A stretch of DNA of 64,000 bases from Locusta migratoria (taxonomy: Eukaryota > Arthropoda > Insecta > Orthoptera > Acrididae). Positions 12,192 through 23,508 of this stretch are shown here, piece after piece (positions within the stretch are counted from its first letter, which is position 1; the number at the start of each line of letters is the position of its first letter). The DNA is taken from positions 146,984,730 through 147,048,729 of the forward strand of contig CM048746.1 in NCBI GenBank assembly GCA_026315105.1, given 5' to 3'. The position numbers were made by a program, and so were the translations under genes. The notes below the pieces were generated by a model. The model saw only the letters and a program-made list of their open reading frames with translations, was not told where the DNA came from and searched no databases.

Positions 12192-12932
12192 CAGGGTGTT
12201 ACAAAAAGGTACGGCCAAACTTTCAGGAAACATTTCTTATACACAAAGAAAGAAAATATGTTATGTGGACATGTGTCCGGAAATGCTTAATTCCCATGTT
12301 AGAACTCATTTTATTTCTTCTCTTCAAATCACGTTAATCACGGAATGGAAACATACAGCAACAGAACATACCAGCGGGACTTCAACACTTTGTAATAGGA
12401 TACATGCATCCACCCTCCATCGCAAGGAATCCCTGATGCGCTGATGCAGCCCTGGAGAATGGCGTATTGTATCACAGCCGTCCACAATACGAGCACGAAG
12501 AGTCTCTACATTTGGTACCAGGGTTGCGTAGACAAGAGCTTTCAAATGCCCTCATGAATTAAAGTCAAGAAGGTTGAGGTCAGGAGAGCGTGGAGGCCAT
12601 GGAATTGATCTGCCTCTACCAATCCATCAGTCACCGAATCTGTTGTTGGAAAGCGTATGAACACGTCAACTGAAAGTCAACCTTACCTTCCTTCAATTGG
12701 GCCAACTGGCGGTGAGTCGAGGAAGTATAGTACATACTAACGAAACAATTGGGTATTTTGACAATTGTCGTCTGTACAAATTATTTAAATTTACATTTAA
12801 AGAGAAATACTAAAATGAGCTCTAACATGGAAATTAAGCGTTTCCGGACACATGTCCACATAACATATTTTCTTTCTCTGTGTGTGAGGAATGTTTCCTG
12901 AACGTTTGGATGTACCGTTTTGTAACACCCTG
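12192..12932. mobile_element. Mariner/Tc1-type DNA transposon with ~120-bp TIRs, internally deleted
   Basis: The left end (CAGGGTGTTACAAAA) and the reverse complement of the right end (CAGGGTGTTACAAAA) match with few differences for about 120 bp, both ending in TAAAATGAG-like sequence. Flanking TA dinucleotides are at 12190-12191 and 12933-12934. At 741 bp it is too short for a full transposase, and only the C-terminal coding part remains. The surrounding LINE C sequence rejoins as CTCTATATAT, the same site that is intact in the second LINE C copy at about 61137-61146. Confidence 0.88.
12324..12640 (-). pseudogene. Transposase C-terminal fragment inside the mariner-type element
   Basis: Reading from about 12620 down: PWPPRSPDLNLLDF, a stop, then GHLKALVYATLVPNVETL and IRDSLRWRVDACI. 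WPPRSPDLxxxDFxxWGxLK is the region around the last catalytic residue of IS630/mariner transposases. The helical tail ending RRRVDACI is common in an arthropod mariner-like family. Only about the last third of the protein remains, with one in-frame stop. Confidence 0.75.
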
Positions 12933-14698
12933 TATATTTCTTCCATAGTTCAGCTTCCCCCCCCCCCCCCCTCTTTGTTTAGTACTGGTTTTCCGCTCGA
13001 GTTCTCGATATTCATACAGCTTCTTTTCTTGTCTCCAAATATCTCGATTTTCCTGAAGGCGGTATCTATCTTTCCCCTAGTTATGCATTCTTCTACAGTT
13101 CTGCATTTGTCCTCTAGCCACTTCTGCTTAGCCAGTATGCACTTCCTGTCAATCTCATTTTTCAGATTTTGTACTCCCTTTTGCCAGCTTCGCTTGCTGA
13201 ATCTGTACATTTTCTACTCACATCAATTACGTTCAGTATATCCTGTGTTATTCAAGGATTTCTATTAGGCCTTGTCTTTCTGCCTATATGATCCTCTGCG
13301 GCTTTCACTACCCTATCTCTTAGAGCTACCCATTCTTCTTCTACTGTATTACTTTCCACCATTTCAGTCAATCCTTGCCTAATACTGCTCCTGAAACTCT
13401 CAACCACCTTTGGTTCCTTCAATTTGTCCAGATTCCATCTCCTTATTTTCTACCTTTTTGTAGAATTTTAAGTTTTAATCTGCAGTTCATAACCAATAAG
13501 TTATGGTCAGAGTTTCTATCTGCCCCTGAATATGTCTTACAGTTTAAAATCTGGTTTCTAAACCTTTGCCTTACCATTATAAAGTCAATCTGGTACCTCC
13601 CAGTGTCTTCTGGTCTCTTCCACGTATACCTTATTTCGTTATGATTAAAGAAAGCATATGTCATGATTAAATTGTGCTCTGCACAAAATTCTACCAGACG
13701 ATCTCCTCTTTTGTTCCTTTTCACAGTCCGTATTCACTTACTAGATTCCCTTCTCTTCCCTGTCTTACTACCAAGTTCCAGTCCCCCGTCATGATTAAGT
13801 TCGCTTTTCTTTGAACTGTCTGAATAATTTCTTCATCTCCTCATTAATTTCTTCAATCTCCTCATCATCGGCATACCTAGTTGGCATATGAACTTGTACT
13901 ACTGTGGTTGTTGTTGACTTCATGTGTATCTTTGCTACAGTAATGCGTTCACTATGCTGTTCATAGTAACTTATCCGCATTCCTATTTTTTTATTCATTA
14001 TAAGACCACCACCTGCATTACCACCAACTGATTTTGTATTGATAACCCTGTACTCACGTGACCAAAAATCCTGTTCATCCTTCCACCGAACTTTGCTAAT
14101 CCCCACCACATCTAACTATAACCTATCCATTTCTCTTTTCAAATTTTCTAACTTACCATTAAGGGTTAGAACATTCCACACTCCGATCCGTAGAATTCCT
14201 GTTTTGTTTTTCTTGATGACAACATCCTCCTGAGTAGTCTCTGCCCGGAGATCTGAATGGGGGACTACTTTACCTCCAGAATATTTTACCTGAGAGGATG
14301 CCATCATATATTCATACTGTAGAGCTGCATTTTCTCATGAAAATTAATGACTGTAGTTTGCCCTTGCTTTCAGCCATTTGCAGTAACTGCATGGCAAAGC
14401 CATGTTAGCTGATGTTACAAGGCCAGCTGAGTTATCATCCAGACTGTTGCCCCTGTAACTACTGAAAAGGCTGCTGCCCCTCTTTAGGAACCACTCGTGT
14501 GCTGACCTTTCCAAAAATACCTCTCCACTGTGGTTGCACCTACGGTACGGCTATCTGTATCACTGAGGCACACAAGCCACCCAACCTTGGCAATGTCTAT
14601 GGCCGAACAATACGAGACTAGAATAGGAGGGAGAACCAATAGTGGTACTCAAGGTAACCACCACCACACAGTCAGGTGGCTTGAGGAGTATGGGGGTA

Positions 14699-14699
14699 A

Positions 14700-14758
<59 letters not shown>
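14699..14758. repeat. (TAA)n microsatellite
   Basis: About 20 copies of the trinucleotide at the 5' edge of LINE C. Similar TAA tracts form the 3' tail of some LINEs (see 20572), so this may be a tail or a local expansion. Confidence 0.95.
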
Positions 14759-15299
14759 GGTATAAGCTTCTCATATTGGAGTTCATGCTACATTTTGAGG
14801 TTCTGTAAAAGATTACCAGTCTTGGGGATTTTGTGTGTGTGTGTGAATTTGTCACAATTGTTTCTTTGCTTTTGCAAAAGTGATCTAACCTGTTTTGTGT
14901 ACCACGGGCAGGTCAGCCCCTTTTTTGCTAACTTCCTTGGCATAAATCTGTCAATAGCTGTCAATATTATCTCTCTGAATGCAAGCCACGTCTAATCTAC
15001 ACTCACATTGTTAGTTTTCAAAGACTGGAGATTGTCACTTAAAGTGCTGATCATATTTTTATCTGCTTTTTTGAATAAATATATTTTTTGTTTAATTTTG
15101 GTAGATTTAGGAAATCTGATATTCACTCTCACTACGACAACTCTTTTTTAGATCTGTGTTCCCTTATCTTTGAATTGTACCCTTTGAGATTGAAGCCCTT
15201 TCTGTATGCTCCCAAGGCCCTATAAGCTGAAATACCACCCAGTCCACACCAAACAGCCCCCACTACCCATTTAGCCACTTCCTGTAGTGGACTCATAAC

Positions 15300-15650
15300 C
15301 TATTCAATGGAATTTGGAATCTCACCACCCAATGTCACAAGTAGAAATACCTGCAGCCTAAATGGTCGCCGAACCATCTGCGCCTCTGAATCAGACTCTC
15401 CACTCACCTCTTTAACAACCAGAGGTCCACAGTCAGTCCTGTCAACTATGCTGCAGATGGTGAGCTCTGTTTTCATCTTGCAAGCAAGACTGGCAGTCTT
15501 TGCCACTTCAGATGGCTGCTCAAAACAGAAGAGAATCTCTTCTGATCTAAAGTGACACATGCCTTTAGTACCAATGTGAGCCACCACCTGTAGTTGGCTG
15601 CACCCAGTACTATTCATGGCATTTTAAGCACCTACAGAACTACACCTATC
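15300..15650 (-). pseudogene. SGNH-esterase domain of LINE D ORF1
   Basis: The frame from 15617 starts MNSTGCSQLQVVAHIGTKG and continues with KMKTELTICSIVDRTDCGP and SGESDSEAQM. The VAHIGTKG segment corresponds to the GTND block of SGNH hydrolase domains in ORF1 of CR1-like LINEs, where an esterase-like fold is thought to help RNP or membrane interactions. The Asn-Asp of that block is lost (TKG). The frame ends at 15300 and the preceding part of ORF1 lies broken at 15655-16850. Confidence 0.6.
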
Positions 15651-15904
15651 CAGGATGGTAGCCCGGCCGAACTCTTCCATGGCTAACAGCCACGCACCCT
15701 GCTCCATCTCCTGGCACCTCAGCCCTCGAAACCCAAAATCCGTTACACCAGGCACTATACCCCAGGTCCTGCTGTGTATGGGCCCGTTCATTTGGAGCAA
15801 AGCTATCATGGGTGGCAGCTGTAGGTGTGGCCACTCATGGGTGCCGACTGTTCTCCGTCAACATTCCAAGGGGTTTGAAGCGCTGACATACAAACCAACT
15901 CTGT

Positions 15905-16245
15905 CCCTGAAACTTCCTGTCAGATTAAAAGTGTGTGCTGGAACTGGGGCTTGAACCTGGGACCTTTGCCGACAGGATTCATGGTCCATCATCATAACTT
16001 TACTTCCACCAATACCTCACCTCCTACTTTTCTAAGTTTGGGAAGTAGGAAGTGAAGTACTAGCGGAAGCAAAGTTGAAAGGCCAGACCGTGAGTCATGT
16101 TGGGATAGCTCAGTGGTAGAGCACTTGCCAGTGAAAGGCAAAGGTCCCAGGTTCGAGGTCCGGTTCCAGCAGACAATTTTAATCTGCCAGGAAGTTTCTT
16201 ATCAGTGCACACTCCACTGTAGAGTGAAAGTTTCATTCTGGAAAC
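15905..16245. repeat. tRNA-derived fold-back (inverted) repeat
   Basis: The left arm (about 15908-15973, GAAACTTCCTGTCAGATT…) is the inverted copy of the right arm (about 16140-16200, reading AATCTGCCAGGAAGTTTC). The arms extend through tRNA-like sequence on both sides. Inside is a unit spaced like a tRNA gene (16100-16170). It interrupts LINE D ORF1. Homologous tRNA-based palindromic repeats are abundant in orthopteran genomes, to my recollection. Confidence 0.75.
16100..16170 (+). other. tRNA-like sequence within repeat (pol III boxes)
   Basis: A-box-like TAGCTCAGTGGTAGAGC is followed by a 5-bp stem TTGCC/GGCAA around a 7-nt loop, and then B-box GGTTCGAGGTCC. The acceptor ends do not pair well and it sits in an inverted repeat, so I treat it as a SINE-type tRNA relic rather than a working tRNA gene. 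Confidence 0.65.
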
Positions 16246-16952
16246 TCCATCCCCATTTCTCAGCTTCACCCCCCCCCCCTCCCCACCAGTAGCTCTCCTG
16301 GACTTGGTACCCTCACTGGTGTCATTTCACCAATCACACGGGTACAATCTGCAGTCCAGGGCATTGTCTACTGCTCCAGTAGATACTGGTGTGAAAGTGG
16401 GACACTCCTGTCCGCCACTACATTCGCAAGTGAGCTCACCCTCTGACACACCTTGACCACAGGGTCTCCATATGCAATCTGGAACAGTGTGGGCACCTTT
16501 AGAGAAATCTGGCATGGAGGTGGAGACTGCACCTCTGCAACTACCCTCTCAGCGATCGTCTCCCACACCAATGCACCCCTGTACCTATCCTGAGGTCCCA
16601 CGTTCCTTCCCTGATCTGGCAGGCCCCACACCTCAACCACCAATTGTTCCGGCAGTCCACCTCCTCAATCATCATCCTGAGTACTTCCGTCCCTATGCAC
16701 GCACTGCAGGGGTGAAGGAACTGGTATCCCAACCTGATGAGTTCAAGAGCCCGGCAGACTGTATGGAGTTTGACAGTGGCCTTTAGGTGGCGCACAAAAG
16801 CTGAGAGCATTACCATTGCACTACAGTGCTGCGCGCAGAGATGCACCTACCGCACCAGCCATCTGCACAGACAGCCCTGCTATGTAGGGCACAGAGCCGT
16901 GGCACGCTCTTCAGTCATGTGTTAACTGTGTTCAGTATTGTATTATACATCT

Positions 16953-16969
16953 CCCCCCCCCCCCCCCCC
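16953..16969. repeat. Poly-C tract
   Basis: A run of 17 C. Long poly-C/poly-G runs recur through the window (10112, 12957, 18491, 33677, 56431, 57269, 59407). Confidence 0.95.
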
Positions 16970-16974
16970 GGTAT

Positions 16975-18489
16975 CTACTTGGTTACATTTAGGTTTTCGA
17001 GATGATTACGCTTTGGACTTGCACCTTTGCTTTGTTGTTGTGTTGTCTGTCACCTCTGTGTCAGTACATGGGTAACACACTACAGATGCCCTCTGTCGGT
17101 TTGTCGTTCACTAGTCGCTCCCGATATGGCCCAACTTCGGTCTCAATAGTAAAAGCAAACAGGCAAATACTGTGTGTGTTTCTTTTCCTCATAATAAGTC
17201 AAATGAATTCTAGTTAGTATTAATTATGAATTTCGCTGGAGTTGAGTATTTTATCCATTACAGTGACTGTGGTTTATAGGTTAACAGAAGACAGTAACCA
17301 GTTTAGGACAATGATCGCCATTCTTCAAGTATACTAATTGTGCCCTATATGTTTTTACTCAGAGCATGGTGTAATGACACTCAAATTCTGAATGTTAAAT
17401 TAGTTCAATAAGTTTGATTCAGACATTAAAGAAAGTAATCAGAACTGTTTCACTATAGAGGGATATTAGAATCAGTTAAGTGCCGAAGCACAGTACAGTT
17501 TTCTGATCTTGCATAAAGTAATAGACCGATAACAGTGTGCTTGTTGGAATACAATTTCTTCAGATTAAAAATGTAGTTAATATTAGCATCAGTGTTGTTG
17601 CATTAATATATTATAAATATATTATTGTCAAGTTCTTGAAAAGTTGTGGATTTTAAACCATTACAGTTTAAGAGTCCCCAATTTATTCAGAGAGAAATTG
17701 TGCTAAAGAGATGTAGTAAAAACATTTATTCTGTGTGTAACTAAAATCAGTGCAGTATTAAGTAGTAGTTCTATTTCCATGGTGTTTACATGGAATATTC
17801 TGAAAGTGACAAATCTAGGGGGACTGTATGATCAAATTTTCTTTAATATTAGTAAATCTTAATATCATGTCAAAATTCCCCTTATATTTAAAGCAATACC
17901 TAGATGATAAAGTGTTTTGACCTACCTTGTCATGACTGTTTCTTCCCACAAAATTTGTCGAATTTTATTAACTACTGTTAGGGTACATTTTGCCTGTTTG
18001 CACCTATTAATTACAAATTAGAAGTCATTGCTATACTGATTCAAATAGTAACTAGGATAATTAATGCCTAATTTGGCTGGCAACTGGGTTTATATTGGTA
18101 AATAGATAAACCATATAGAACCTTCAACACTTTGCTACTGAACTGAAATTCATATTGCTCCTAAAATAATTAAGTACACATATGGTTAATTTAAAATCTT
18201 ACCATGGGTGGTAACTTTACACGCTTTGTGGACCTAGTTGTACTAATGGTGATAAATGTGGACAGGATAGTTATATCATTTAGATGACGAACTTTGTTCA
18301 CGAAAGCAGAAAGGTTACTATGTCTCTTGTCAACTTTCTGGTGTTTGAACTGTTCTTCTGTAGTCAAATACTTTGAGTTCCTTAATTGCAGACTACTGAA
18401 TATACTGAGTTGTGCATAATGTTAAATATTGTCTATTATTTGAAGTCTTTTCCCATTAAGTTGATGTTTCACTTTCAAACTGATATCTC

Positions 18490-18520
<31 letters not shown>

Positions 18521-18850
18521 AATGAACTGATTTTAAAGCAATGCCTATCAGTTTAATAATCATTTCCTTGTAATATTAGTTGTAAAGAAATTAACCAGTA
18601 ATTAACTGCTAATGGCAGTGTGCAGATAATGAATAATTACACTCTCATTCTTTTGATTATGGAAACTTTTAAAAGTGCACACACTAGAGTAGAGGATAAA
18701 AGCTTTAAGGATGTTACATGTAGAAAAGACCACATGGCCATTATAGGTACTGTAGACAGAAAAACATATTTTAGAACTAATTTCTCCATAAAATAAGTAA
18801 ATAGAAAGCAGAACAATATACAAAATTACAATTTCTCCCTTACTGTTGTA
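16975..18850. other. AT-rich non-coding stretch
   Basis: No coding frame or recognisable repeat apart from a poly-C/(CA)n tract at 18491-18521. It lies downstream of the last recognised Tudor exon and may be intron. I found no acceptor/donor pair in a phase that would continue that exon. Confidence 0.5.
18491..18521. repeat. Poly-C / (CA)n tract
   Basis: Seventeen C followed by about seven CA units. Confidence 0.95.
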
Positions 18851-18973
18851 CAGTTTAATTTAAATAATTCTTAACAAGATATACAAATTTAATTTTAATA
18901 ATGACATTAGTTTTATTTTTCCAAACAACACTGTAATTATTTATTTTTAACAAAAGAAATTTAAGTAACTCAC

Positions 18974-20117
18974 CTTTTTCATCTCCAACAGCAATGCCTT
19001 CCGTAATAAGAGCCTCTGCTACAGAAGAGCCATTGTTTTCCAGTGTAATCATATACTTATGATCCACTTGCTCATGGAAAGTACAAACTAGTTTCTCTGA
19101 AAAGAACTTTCCAACATCTGATGGACTTATTTGCCATTCAGGATTTGGAGATTTCACACCTTTCAAACTACACTGCAAGGCATAAACTGGGTAAGAAAGG
19201 TATTTTTTCTCCAAGGGCCAAATGTCTGAAGTGTCTGCAATATCACAGTTGCCAAAATCAATGTACTGCACAATTACTGCATTGTCTTTAAGTTCTTTCA
19301 CAATAGCTCTGTACAGAACTTTGTCACTTTTAAATCTTGCAATGACTGGTGTATCTACAACCACATTTACTTTCTGACGTTTCTTTTTGCGATAATCCTT
19401 TTGAATTGATTCCATCATATTTTTCAACTCATTCTGTAAGGAAATTAACTGACAATAAAAGTTTTCTGGGTTAACAAACCATGACACTACAACATCATGT
19501 TTGGTACCAACTGTATTCTGCAACTGGTACTTGTCTCCAAAAGTAGCACAACCACTGTCCACATTACCACATACTCCTGAAGAAACACACACTGCAGCTG
19601 CAATATTTTCCATTTCAGATGGATCAGCACCAAAATCTTCATTAATTGATTTAATGGAATCTGCAGCTTCTCTTAGAATAACCTCATAAACATCTCCTTT
19701 CCTTTTAACAAACTTTGTACTGATTACTTTGCCATCAGTGGCCTCTTTGAAACGCAACATTTCTTCTTCAGACCATGAACCCGCAGAAGGTTTTGCGCAA
19801 AGAAGAACACATTTTATTGCCTGTGCGGGCAGTTGTTCAAACTCTTTTTCCAAAATTTTCAGCCCTGAATGTGGGATTTCATCACTGTTACCATAATCTA
19901 TAAACCGACATAAGACAGTGTCAGTGTGAACCGTCTCAATAACAGCACGATTCCATGATCCATCCAAAGAATAAAGGGCGGCACATGTAACACCTTCCTT
20001 AATATTGTCTAGTGAAGTGCCACCACCATCGCCATACTTTGCTGCGATCTGTTCCATCAGTGCATTAAGTTTAGAATCATCAGTCATCTGTAACATCATA
20101 TTATAGTCTTGAAATTC
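18974..20117 (-). CDS. Tudor-domain protein, exon with two extended Tudor domains
   Basis: The largest exon of the host gene, about 381 residues. Tudor domains bind symmetrically dimethylated arginine, usually on Piwi proteins, and scaffold piRNA/nuage complexes. The first Tudor core is ALYSLDGSWNRA…CRFIDYGNSDEI and the second ARFKSDKVLYRA…VQYIDFGNCDIA. The second is preceded by its SN-like half, SWFVNPENFYCQL. A KKKRQK basic patch lies between. The donor is AAG|GTGAGT with the exon ending at 18974 (phase 1); the open frame runs 43 residues into the intron and stops, so those residues are probably not used. The 5' boundary is uncertain: an in-frame TGA lies at 20138-20136. The only nearby AG (20109-20108) gives phase 1 while the previous exon ends in phase 0. 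Joining at 20117 would fit the domain but lacks AG. I do not assign an orthologue. Confidence 0.85.
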
Positions 20118-20571
20118 CAATGTATGTGTAAGACATCATACAAATAATTTATGTTTGACAACGAAGAAAAGTTAAGTAATAAGAACTTTTATTTTAATAA
20201 AATCAGCATTAATCACACAGAGCTTCAGATACGATATTATGATATCCAGACAAAAACAACATAAAACTATTATCTCTTAAAACAAATAGTTTACACATTT
20301 AAACATAATTTTTCTAAACATATCATCTTCTGACAATTTATAGAATTATTAATAATGTTTTTTTTTATTTGTAAATAAATCTATACATAATGTCTACTTG
20401 CTCTTCAAAAGACAGCATTTGCATGGTTAAAACTGTTTTATTATGAACAGATTCAGGCACTTTGTGATGTTCAGTGTCCTTCCATCATGTTCAGATCACA
20501 CATAATACATCTTTAGGGGGTCACTAACAAGAGACTCCTTTGAGCTCAAACACTCGGAACCGCACGAAACC

Positions 20572-22790
20572 ATAATAATAATAATAATAATAATAATAAA
20601 GATTTTATTGTCGTTAGGCCATTATAGCAATAGACAATGTTGAATGAAAATACATTTAATAATACAGTGTGACAAAGTATTGGCTAATTAGCATATTTTA
20701 GTATATTACAACAATACACAGTAGGTCAGCTATTGAATTGTTTACAGTTGAAGAACTCATTAATGTCTTAGAATGGGTGGGAAGCTAACCATTCATGCAG
20801 TCCATCTTTGAATGTCAGTTCAGGAAGATCCTACATAGCATGTGGCCGCTTATTAATAGTTAGTGCCCTATGACCTTGTAGCTATTTATTGATTTCGACA
20901 GCCAGCAACACTAAACTTACATTTAGTAACGTCAAAATAAGCATTCAAATCCCCTCCTATTGCAATATCATAGTGTAGCCAGCTAATATTACTTAATACA
21001 CTCAGCAGCATGTCCATTTTTTTCTAAAAATATGTTAATACATCCCTTTGGTGATCTGTACATTGACAACAATTAATTTACGACTATTGATGATTACACC
21101 TGTAACTTCAAAGTGTTGTTCATACTAAAGTTGTCAAATTTGTTAACAGCAAGTTCATTCTCATTTGCCCAGTGTTCAATCAGACATAAAATGCCAAATT
21201 GATTTTCTAGACTAAATTTATTTATAAGTTCTTTATCTTTCAGTCCTTGAACATTAAGGTAGCACATTTTAAGATCTAAGTTTACACTCTTGGTGCTTAC
21301 ACACTGACTACTATGGTGACTGTCTTTCAAACCTCTTACAAAATGAATATTTTGGATTTCTGCTTCTTGTTGCCTTTTAATAAAAAATGATTCTCTTGGT
21401 GTGGCAGTACATCTTCTGTAGCACACTTCCCTTCTTCTGATAATATTGTTGTTGAGGCTGCCATCACCGGTTTTGATGGAACTGCTGATGCGGTAATTGT
21501 AGGCACTGTTGTGGCATCTGTTGGATGTGGATATATGGATCCTGCTACATCTTCTGCTGTTTCTCGCTGATTCTCGCTGATTAAGTGTAGTAGGCACCGC
21601 TGCTGCATCAAATTGTGTGAGAGTAGGTACACTTACTGCTTCTTCTTCTGCTGCTCCATTAGAAGTAACCATTTCTTCAGTCTCTGCTTGCATAAAGGAA
21701 AGAATTGGAAGAACAGAAATTACTTCTCCTTGGTTGGCAGATGCTTCCAGTAACATGCTAATGTTTTGACACACAAACTTCTTGCCCCTGTTATTTAGGA
21801 ACATGCCATGTTTCGTATAACAGCCTCTTTGCATGGATTCCATACTTAAAGCTGCATTTTGGTAAGCCTTGCAAATCTTTGAGTATAGCCTGTTTGATTT
21901 TTTGATTTCCATGTTTACACATGACCTTTCCAAAAGATCATGCCTATGGAATTTTGGCTACAAAGACTGATTTGTCTTCTGTAGAATTTAATATTTCCTT
22001 AAGGTTTCGTGTTGCACTGCAGAGTTCGTTTTTGTGGACATTATTGGCTCCAGCTATGACAACAATATTATGATGATTTTCAGTTTCTATGTTTTTTACG
22101 ACTTCTTGAATAGGTGTACCTGGTTTGACAATACCAATTGCTTGTATACTATGTCTGTAACATAATATTTTTGCGATTTAATGTCCATGGCTATCAGAAA
22201 ATATTTTGTCTTTGATGTTGTCTTCATGTTTATTGATGAATTTTCTGATCATGTGCTTCTTACTATGTACATTAGGCATGTTTTTGTTGTCACAGTTTTC
22301 CGTGGATTCCGCATGTGTATCTGAATCAAGTGCATCAAAACCATTATTTATTACTACGGGGTTTTTATAGTCACTGGGTTTCACATGAACAATCCTTTTG
22401 GCCTAGTAAATTCTTGTTGCCGTGTTGTTTCGGCTGTTATATCTGCTTCACAGCACTCGTTTATTGTTGGTAGGACACTGCGACTGCTTTTTTAACGAGT
22501 TTCATTGCATTTGTACTTTTTATTACTTTCCACCATGACTGTACCAGTCTTGTGCTCCCTATTCGGCGTTTTACTTGTTTTGTTGATCGGGATATTAGGC
22601 CTACTACGCGCCTTTCTCAGTTCGACATTTTCATTTCCTGAACGCACAATGTGACGTCGCAGGACATCTACAATTAATAACAAGCAATCATAAACAGGAC
22701 AGTGGTGTGCATCAATTCCATGCAAAACATTGCATTGTCCTTCAAGTAACATTGTAACAGAGAGAAACAAAGTAATAGAATATCAATACC
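20572..22790 (-). mobile_element. Esterase-type CR1-like LINE, 3' truncated internally, in Tudor intron
   Basis: A minus-strand element. The 3' end is marked by a (TAA)n tail (20572-20600) followed on the plus strand by GATTTTATTGTCGTTAGG. A related 3' end (TTTTATTGTC) appears at about 30056. ORF1 with an SGNH esterase and the first residues of the endonuclease are present (22770-21094), then sequence jumps to the 3' UTR, so most of ORF2 is missing. Confidence 0.7.
21094..22450 (-). pseudogene. LINE ORF1 with SGNH esterase, running into endonuclease start
   Basis: The esterase reads FSDSHGH (block I serine) near 22195, one TAA stop, then VVVIAGANNVH-like sequence near 22060 (IAGANNVHKNEL). 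The end block HGMFLNNRGKKFVC lies near 21800. The usual catalytic histidine of the HGLHLN block is replaced by Phe. A Thr/Ser/Ala-rich linker follows, then LKMCYLNVQGLKDKELIN near 21270. That is the beginning of an APE endonuclease (normally NARSLxNK…), continuing to FGILCLIEHW. The frame from 21933 is open for 279 residues; upstream parts are broken near 21950 and at the TAA. Nucleic acid cleavage is not possible from this truncated copy. Confidence 0.72.
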
Positions 22791-22799
22791 ATAGGAAGG

Positions 22800-23443
22800 G
22801 AATTATATGTAATTTAATGGTGTCAGTATATCATTACATATGAAATCAGTAGCGCTGAAATATCTCTACTTTAAAGTACTTATAATAGCACAAATCGGTA
22901 CCATACACATGAAAGTGCTTTTATTAGTCTTCAAAGTGCAGACGGAGGATTTCAATGAAGTGATTACAACAAAGTAGGAGAGAACAATGTGCACACCTCA
23001 CTAAAGCCACATTATTACATTACAAATCACTTTTGCATTCAAGCAGTCCAATATCAAAAGCTACACTAATTATATTTTCAAATGCTGATTGTTGGTATGT
23101 CAATGTCGTACTCGAGCTTTCGCCAAGCATATTGCAACATAGGTCGATACATAGGTGCATCAGATTGAGTGTAAATCAGAGTGACGTTTCACGATGATGC
23201 ACCTTCATTTGTGGTTTGGGACCTTATAGTCTTACAAAATCAGTAGTCCTTCTAATACATACAGTACATTGCAGAATGAAGTAAACATCAAGGGATTGGC
23301 AATATTGTGTCATTTTTAGTGGCAAGATCTTCTGTGTAACATCTTCGTTTGGAAAACTTGCTGAAGAGTACAATTTGTATGAACCGCCCAGGAATCTCAC
23401 AATAGGCCACCATACAATGCCGCTAGCAGACAAGTGTGGAAAT

Positions 23444-23508
<65 letters not shown>

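Larger units (their letters stand above)
10826..14307 (-). pseudogene. Endonuclease-reverse transcriptase of LINE C (many frame breaks)
   Basis: Blocks in transcript order: APE endonuclease start (14307), then MVGISKVRWKDEQDFWSREY (14109-13795). The endonuclease end is at 13724-13443 with TWKRPEDTGRYQIDF and GADRNSDHNLL. A linker helix region (13210-12950) has KNEIDRKCILAKQKWLEDK. RT follows with a QGC-LF--FFNLYIEQAVKE box near 11510-11440. The C-terminal domain (11146-10826) has SGSEPWMI-like and FEMWCYRRMMKIRWVDNVT sequence. The RTs of this family use FADD; I could not read that box cleanly here. The coding frame is broken by stops, shifts, a poly-C run at 12957-12970 and the inserted transposon, so it cannot be functional. 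Confidence 0.75.
10655..14700 (-). mobile_element. Non-LTR retrotransposon element C (endonuclease/RT, 3' to 5')
   Basis: A minus-strand LINE, nearly complete in length. The endonuclease N-terminus lies at about 14300 (GILRIGVWNVLTLNGKLENL) and the RT around 11400-12200 and 12936-13000. The RT C-terminus lies at 11146-10826, and a 3' end near 10660 begins TTGTTGTTCTGGTCTTCAGT on the plus strand. The 5' UTR reaches about 14700, next to a (TAA)n tract. Endonuclease style and a single ORF suggest an RTE/BovB-like clade, which is inference. A mariner-type element splits it at 12192-12932. Partial copies occur at 48115-48370 and 59960-62210. Confidence 0.75.
14800..16850 (-). mobile_element. LINE D fragment: esterase-type ORF1 and linker region (5' part)
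   Basis: A minus-strand LINE fragment. It begins inside the endonuclease-to-RT linker (about 14860-15120, degraded), then jumps to ORF1 (15150-16850) after an apparent internal deletion. Its ORF1 carries an SGNH-esterase domain. The same family's RT section lies at 26470-29215 and a 3' fragment at 33925-34330. A tRNA-derived fold-back repeat is inserted at about 15905-16245. Confidence 0.65.

Noticed and set aside
14701..14758. CRISPR-like or array repeat
   Set aside because: Simple trinucleotide microsatellite; no spacers anywhere in the window.
16100..16170. Functional tRNA gene
   Set aside because: Boxes and anticodon stem are present, but acceptor pairing is poor and it lies in a mirrored repeat.
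18855..18973. Coding extension of the Tudor exon to the stop at 18855
   Set aside because: A strong GTGAGT donor precedes it and the extra residues are AT-driven (Lys/Asn/Ile/Val) without domain content; an intron-retained end remains possible.
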